Shown here: positions 60,135-64,000 of the stretch, in pieces
How positions within the stretch are numbered: the first letter of the stretch is position 1
Layout: every line of letters starts with the position of its first letter
The notes under the pieces: model-generated
What the model saw: the letters and a program-made list of their open reading frames with translations, nothing else
What the model was told of the DNA's origin: nothing
Databases searched by the model: none
NCBI RefSeq assembly: GCF_014836775.1
Contig: NZ_JACSQD010000006.1
Coordinates: 124,001-188,000, forward strand
DNA: 64,000 nt
DNA from: Arthrobacter gallicola
GTDB lineage: Bacteria > Actinomycetota > Actinomycetes > Actinomycetales > Micrococcaceae
Direction of reading: 5' to 3'
Made by a program: the position numbers and the translations under genes

Positions 60135-60718
60135 GGTTCGAGTTCCAGCCCGTCGATCCCCAGGCCGACGCCGGTCTGCTGCATGGCTGGATGCGGCAGG
60201 AGTACGCCGTCTTCTGGGGCATGAATTCCTCCACTGTGGAGGAGGTCCGGGCCGAGTACGCCGGCATTGCCGCGAACCCGCACCACGATGCGTGGCTGGT
60301 GCAGGACGCCGGTACACCGGCCTTCCTGATGGAGAGCTATGCTCCCGCCCACTCGCCTCTAGCCGGAACGTACCCTGTACAACCCGGTGACCGCGGGATG
60401 CACCTGCTGATGGGCCCGCCGGATGCGCCCCGCCGAGGCTACACAGCGGCAGCTTTCCACGCGGTAATGGTGTTCCTGTTCGCCAATCCGGCAGTTGACC
60501 GAGTGGTAGTGGAACCGGACGTACGCAACACCAAAATCCACCGCCTCAATGCCCGGATGGGATTCGAGACCCGGGAACGCATCACGCTGCCGGACAAAAC
60601 CGCGCTGCTGTCTTTCTGTACCCGCGACCAGTTCCGCGTTGCCGCTGCCAGCAGCGGGCAGCCCGGCAGCCAGCAGCATTCCCCCGAACAGATATCCCCC
60701 GAAGGAGCCACCCTGTGA
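60131..60718 (+). CDS. desC: GNAT N-acyltransferase of siderophore synthesis
   Basis: A 195-aa acyltransferase that transfers acetyl or succinyl groups from CoA to the N-hydroxydiamine, giving the hydroxamate. It matches the IucB/MbtK-like GNAT group: FWGMNSSTVEEVRAEYAGIA, AFLMESYAPAHSPLAGTYP, DRGMHLLMGPP, and the terminal VVVEPDVRNTKIHRLNARMG and FETRERITLPDKTALLSFC. The last 20 residues are a Ser/Gln/Pro-rich tail. Overlaps desB and desD by 4 bp each. Confidence 0.93.
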   Translation: MRFEFQPVDPQADAGLLHGWMRQEYAVFWGMNSSTVEEVRAEYAGIAANPHHDAWLVQDAGTPAFLMESYAPAHSPLAGTYPVQPGDRGMHLLMGPPDAPRRGYTAAAFHAVMVFLFANPAVDRVVVEPDVRNTKIHRLNARMGFETRERITLPDKTALLSFCTRDQFRVAAASSGQPGSQQHSPEQISPEGATL

Positions 60719-62607
60719 GCACTACCGTAGAAAACTTCCTCCGCGACGCCGTGCCTGCAGACCCCGGCACGGGAACTATTCCAGATGGCACGGCACACCT
60801 CAACCCGGAGCGATGGGCGGCAGCCAACCGCCATCTGCTCCGGAAAGCGATCGCCGAATTCGCCCACGAACGCATTTTGCTTCCCCGCGCGATCGGGCCG
60901 GGCCGCTATGAACTAACCTCCGACGATGGCAGCGCCACCTATCGCTTCGAGGCGGACATCCTGGCGCTGGAACACTGGAGCATCCGGGCTGAGAGCATCG
61001 TCCGCACGGAGCGGGACGAGGAAACCGGGCTCGACGCACTGGTGTTTATCACCGAGTTCGCCGGAACCCTGGGCATCAACGGCCAGATGCTTCCGGTTTA
61101 TCTGGAGGAAATTTCCAGCACCCTGGCCTCGCATGCGTTCAAACACACCGGAACTTTCCACACCGCCGGAGAGCTTGCCTCCGGAATCACGCAGGGCCGC
61201 GACCCGGCCGCGGATTTCCAGGCGATCGAGGCTTCCATGACTGAGGGCCATCCCTGCTTCGTCGCCAACAACGGACGGCTGGGCTTCGGTTCGGCGGATT
61301 ACCTCGCCTATGCGCCGGAAACCGCAGCCGCCATCCGTCTGCACTGGATAGCAGTAGCCAAGGACAAGGCCAGGTTCACCGCAATCTCCGGCCTGGACTA
61401 TGCAGCGCTGGTGGCCGCGGAACTGGATCCAGGTGTGCAGGCCGGATTTGAAGCAGACCTGCGCGCCCAGGGTCTGGCCCCGGATAACTACCTGCTGATG
61501 CCGGTGCATCCCTGGCAGTGGGAGAACAAGCTCAGCGTCACCTTCGCGGCAGACGTTGCCCAGCAGTACGTGGTGCATCTGGGACCCGGCCCGGACACGT
61601 ACCAGGCACAGCAGTCCATCCGGACGTTCTTTAACCGGGACGTACCCAGCCGCTGCTACGTCAAAACCGCCTTGTCAGTGGTCAACATGGGCTTTATGCG
61701 CGGACTCTCGGCCGAGTATATGGTGTCCACTCCCGCTATCAACGAGTGGGTGGACTACCTCGTGAAATCCGATTCCACCCTGGCGGGCCAAGGCTTCGGA
61801 ATCCTGCGGGAGACCGCCGCAATCGGGTACCGGAACTCGTATTACGACGCCGCTGCCCCCAAGGGTTCCCCGTACCGCAAAATGCTGGCGGCACTGTGGC
61901 GGGAGAGTCCGCTGCCAAAGCTGGAAGCCGGGGAGCAGCTGGCCACCATGGCCTCCTTGCTGCACACCGATCCCGCCGGCGCCCCGTTCGTCTCCGCGCT
62001 GATCCACCGCTCGGGGCTCCCAGCCCGGGACTGGCTAGTCCGTTATCTGGAGGCCTATCTGGTTCCGGTGCTGCACTGCTTTTATGCCTACCGGCTGGCC
62101 TTTATGCCGCACGGGGAAAACCTGATCCTTGTCCTGAAGGACGGTGTTCCGGAACGGGTGCTGATGAAGGACATCGGTGAAGAGATCATAGTTATGGCGG
62201 ACAAGGTGGAACTGCCGGCCGAAGTGTCCCGGGTGCGGGTGGATGTTCCGGAAGACGAACAGATCCTCTCTGTCTTTACCGACGTGCTGGATTGCTTCTT
62301 CCGTTTCCTGGCAGCTGTGCTGCATGAGGACGGACAGCTGCCGCAGGAGGATTTCTGGGCGGTGACCTCGGACGTGATAACCGCGTATCAGGCCGGACAC
62401 CCGGAGCTGGCGGAAGACTTTGCCGCACACGACCTTTTCGCGCCGGATTTCGCGCGGTCCTGCCTGAACCGGCTGCAGCTGCGCAACAACCAGCAGATGC
62501 TGGACATCAGCGATCCCTCCGGCGGGCTGCAGTTCTCCGGACGACTGGTGAACCCGCTGGCCGGCCGGGGGCGAGAGTCTTCAGGCGAAAGCCGAGGGAC
62601 CGCGTAG
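60715..62607 (+). CDS. desD: IucA/IucC-family NRPS-independent siderophore synthetase
   Basis: A 630-aa ATP-dependent synthetase that joins and macrocyclises the hydroxamate monomers (DesD type). Recognisable blocks are EGHPCFVANNGRLGFGSADY, LMPVHPWQWENKLSVTFA, the catalytic TFFNRDVPSRCYVKTALSV region, VNMGFMRGLSAEYM, YRLAFMPHGENLILVLKDG and VLMKDIGEEI. Type C synthetases of this size use hydroxyamine acids. It is the last gene of the operon; two hairpins follow. No exporter or receptor gene lies next to it in this window. Confidence 0.95.
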   Translation: MSTTVENFLRDAVPADPGTGTIPDGTAHLNPERWAAANRHLLRKAIAEFAHERILLPRAIGPGRYELTSDDGSATYRFEADILALEHWSIRAESIVRTERDEETGLDALVFITEFAGTLGINGQMLPVYLEEISSTLASHAFKHTGTFHTAGELASGITQGRDPAADFQAIEASMTEGHPCFVANNGRLGFGSADYLAYAPETAAAIRLHWIAVAKDKARFTAISGLDYAALVAAELDPGVQAGFEADLRAQGLAPDNYLLMPVHPWQWENKLSVTFAADVAQQYVVHLGPGPDTYQAQQSIRTFFNRDVPSRCYVKTALSVVNMGFMRGLSAEYMVSTPAINEWVDYLVKSDSTLAGQGFGILRETAAIGYRNSYYDAAAPKGSPYRKMLAALWRESPLPKLEAGEQLATMASLLHTDPAGAPFVSALIHRSGLPARDWLVRYLEAYLVPVLHCFYAYRLAFMPHGENLILVLKDGVPERVLMKDIGEEIIVMADKVELPAEVSRVRVDVPEDEQILSVFTDVLDCFFRFLAAVLHEDGQLPQEDFWAVTSDVITAYQAGHPELAEDFAAHDLFAPDFARSCLNRLQLRNNQQMLDISDPSGGLQFSGRLVNPLAGRGRESSGESRGTA

Positions 62608-62662
62608 GCGGGTCAGCAGGCACGCGGTCCTGCACTGAACCGCCCCTCAGGACCGGCGGTTC
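62597..62662. terminator. two successive hairpins between desD and the acyl-CoA dehydrogenase gene
   Basis: GGACCGCG/CGCGGTCC (62597-62604, 62623-62630) and GAACCGCC/GGCGGTTC (62637-62644, 62655-62662), both perfect 8-bp stems, lie between convergent genes. Neither has a U-run, so termination is plausible but unproven. Confidence 0.5.
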
Positions 62663-63884
62663 AGCGCAGGGCCGAGATCCCGGTGATCTCCCGCCCGGTG
62701 ATCAGACTGTTGATTTCAAAGGAACCCTCATAGGTGTAGATGGCCTCGGCATCCGCAAAGATCTTCGCCATCCGGTAGTCGGTGACAAGTCCGTTGCCGC
62801 CCAGCAGGCCCCGCCCCAGAGCCACCGTCTCACGCATCAATCGGCTGGCATAGGACTTCGCCAGTGCAGCACGTGCCATCTCCCCGCGCGACGCATCCCC
62901 GCCTGCGCTGCCGGCTCCACCACCACCACTACCAGCAGCACCGGCAGAACCGCCGTACCCGCCCTGCTCCAGATCACTGACCCGTGCCAGCATCGCAGTC
63001 GACGCCACCGTGTTTCCCAGCATCCGCACCAGCTGCTCCTGCACCAGCTGGAAACCTGCCAGTGGCCGGCCGAACTGCCGGCGCTCCAGAGCGTAGGCGC
63101 GCGCGACGTCGAACGCCGCCAGCTGCTGGCCCACCGCCTGCCAGCCCACCATGATCCGCGAGCCACGCAGCAGATGCTTGGTGTCCTCGAAACTATCGAT
63201 TCCGGCCAGCCGGTCTCTTTCGGAAACCCGGACTTCGGTGAGTCCGATGTCCGCGTTCTGCACTGTCCGCAGCGCTGTTTTGTGTTCGATCCTGGAACGT
63301 TTGATCCCGGGCAGTGAGGCGTCGAGGAGGAAACCGCGCACCTTCCCGGTGGCCGGTTCCCGGGCCCAGAGCAGCATCCAGTCGCAGAAGGTACCGTTGC
63401 CGATCCAGCGCTTAGTCCCGTTCAGTATCCAGGTGCCGCCGTCGCGCACCGCAGTGGTGGCCATTCCCCCGGCAACATCGGAACCATGGTCCGGTTCCGT
63501 CAGGGCGAAGGCTCCGGTGATCCGCAGGGCCTGCGCATCAGCCAGCAGCCGCTCCTTCTGGGACGGGGAGCCGAAGGCATGCAGCCCTTCCACAAAGAGG
63601 TCATGGTGGACCATGAAGAAGGTGGCAATCGAGGTGTCCGCCCGGGTCATTTCGGCAATCACCAGACCGGCAAACAGCGGACTGTAGCCGCGCTGCACCG
63701 GAGTGGAAAGTTCCAGGCCGGCCAGCCCGGGCAGCAGCTCAGTGGGGAAATGCTCCTCATTCCACCAGCGGACGGCATGCGGAGTGACTTCGGCCGCCAG
63801 GAAAGCCCGAAGCTGGGCGAGTTTGGCTGTTTCCTCCGGACTCAGGAGCTGTTCGAAGGAGAAGAAATCGACGTCCGGAAGCAT
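62661..63884 (-). CDS. acyl-CoA dehydrogenase family protein (glutaryl-CoA dehydrogenase-like)
   Basis: A 407-aa FAD-dependent alpha,beta-dehydrogenase of acyl-CoA esters. FAD signatures FALTEPDHGSDVAGGM and WILNGTKRWIGNGTFCDWML; the C-terminal AIYTYEGSFEINSLITGREI places the catalytic Glu in YEGS, as in glutaryl- and isovaleryl-type enzymes, with ITGISA like glutaryl-CoA dehydrogenase. An unusual Gly/Ala/Ser-rich loop (GGYGGSAGAAGSGGGGAGSA) interrupts the helical domain at about 312-335. ATG 63884 follows GGGTG at 5 nt; GTG 63890 is an alternative. It starts 9 bp after the SDR stop, so the two form an operon, likely for acyl-CoA breakdown. Confidence 0.9.
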   Translation of the reverse strand: MLPDVDFFSFEQLLSPEETAKLAQLRAFLAAEVTPHAVRWWNEEHFPTELLPGLAGLELSTPVQRGYSPLFAGLVIAEMTRADTSIATFFMVHHDLFVEGLHAFGSPSQKERLLADAQALRITGAFALTEPDHGSDVAGGMATTAVRDGGTWILNGTKRWIGNGTFCDWMLLWAREPATGKVRGFLLDASLPGIKRSRIEHKTALRTVQNADIGLTEVRVSERDRLAGIDSFEDTKHLLRGSRIMVGWQAVGQQLAAFDVARAYALERRQFGRPLAGFQLVQEQLVRMLGNTVASTAMLARVSDLEQGGYGGSAGAAGSGGGGAGSAGGDASRGEMARAALAKSYASRLMRETVALGRGLLGGNGLVTDYRMAKIFADAEAIYTYEGSFEINSLITGREITGISALR

Positions 63885-63893
63885 CAGCACACC

Positions 63894-64000
63894 CTATTTC
63901 GGACCCATCCGGATGGCCCCGTCCAGCCGGATAGTCTCTCCGTTCAGCATGGGATTGGCGATGATGTGGCTGACCAAAGACGCATATTCCTCCGGACGGC
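63894..64000 (-). CDS. SDR-family 3-hydroxyacyl-CoA dehydrogenase-like, C-terminal fragment
   Basis: Only the last 34 codons are in the window. [20 protein letters not shown] followed by [14 protein letters not shown] is the C-terminal end of short-chain dehydrogenases of the 3-hydroxyacyl-CoA (HSD10-like) branch. The remainder continues beyond the right edge. It lies directly upstream of the acyl-CoA dehydrogenase gene, fitting a beta-oxidation pair. Confidence 0.8.
   Translation of the reverse strand, partial: RPEEYASLVSHIIANPMLNGETIRLDGAIRMGPK

Overview
The window reads as chromosomal DNA from a high-GC actinobacterium. Gene content and style (GTG starts, many ATGA start/stop overlaps, IdeR/DtxR iron boxes, a desferrioxamine-type operon, HtaA haem proteins, a full-length Lhr helicase, a DUF222/HNH protein) fit Arthrobacter or a close relative in the Micrococcaceae. 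The family assignment is inference; no 16S gene is present. All calls come from reading the sequence and recalled family motifs; no alignment or database search was run.

Layout. 1-17.9 kb is ordinary metabolic and housekeeping DNA: the tail of an SDR gene, a RecQ helicase with a phosphoribosyltransferase-like C-terminus, manB, pckG, tRNA-Arg(ACG), an internally deleted alpha/beta hydrolase, a lipoamide-dehydrogenase-like flavoprotein, a SixA-type phosphatase, a winged-helix regulator, upp, tadA, tRNA-Ser(CGA), a proline-dehydrogenase-like enzyme, a CPBP protease, a rhodanese, an M24 peptidase and a DUF808 membrane protein. pckG is preceded by a CRP/GlxR-like site abutting a perfect 12-bp palindrome.

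18-36 kb is the most unusual part. A minus-strand unit encodes a WXG100 protein, a 1,897-aa Rhs/YD-repeat protein with a glycine-rich hydrophobic C-terminal tip, and 14 bp further on a small multi-pass membrane protein that could be its immunity partner. A divergent plus-strand operon encodes a coiled-coil lipoprotein, a membrane-anchored type-1 periplasmic-binding-like protein, an FHA-containing three-ATPase FtsK/EssC protein and a transmembrane Ser/Thr kinase. Together they look like a compact type VII-like secretion locus with its own polymorphic-toxin cargo. No EccB, EccD, EccE or mycosin gene is seen here.

36-45 kb holds a patatin-like phospholipase, rlmH, a lipoprotein, an intact alpha/beta hydrolase, and the haem-uptake operon htaA-hmuTUV behind an IdeR-type box. 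45-56.8 kb holds lhr, an Fpg/Nei glycosylase, a 20-bp tandem array, a DUF222/HNH protein, a pseudouridine synthase, a repeat-bearing membrane protein and two small unknowns. 57-62.6 kb is a desABCD-type hydroxamate siderophore operon behind a second IdeR-type box. The window ends in a minus-strand pair, SDR then acyl-CoA dehydrogenase, the SDR being cut by the window edge. Iron is a theme: haem import and siderophore synthesis both carry candidate iron boxes. In-frame low-complexity or tandem-repeat insertions recur in several unrelated genes (DUF808, Lhr, HtaA, HNH, membrane protein, DesA, acyl-CoA dehydrogenase).
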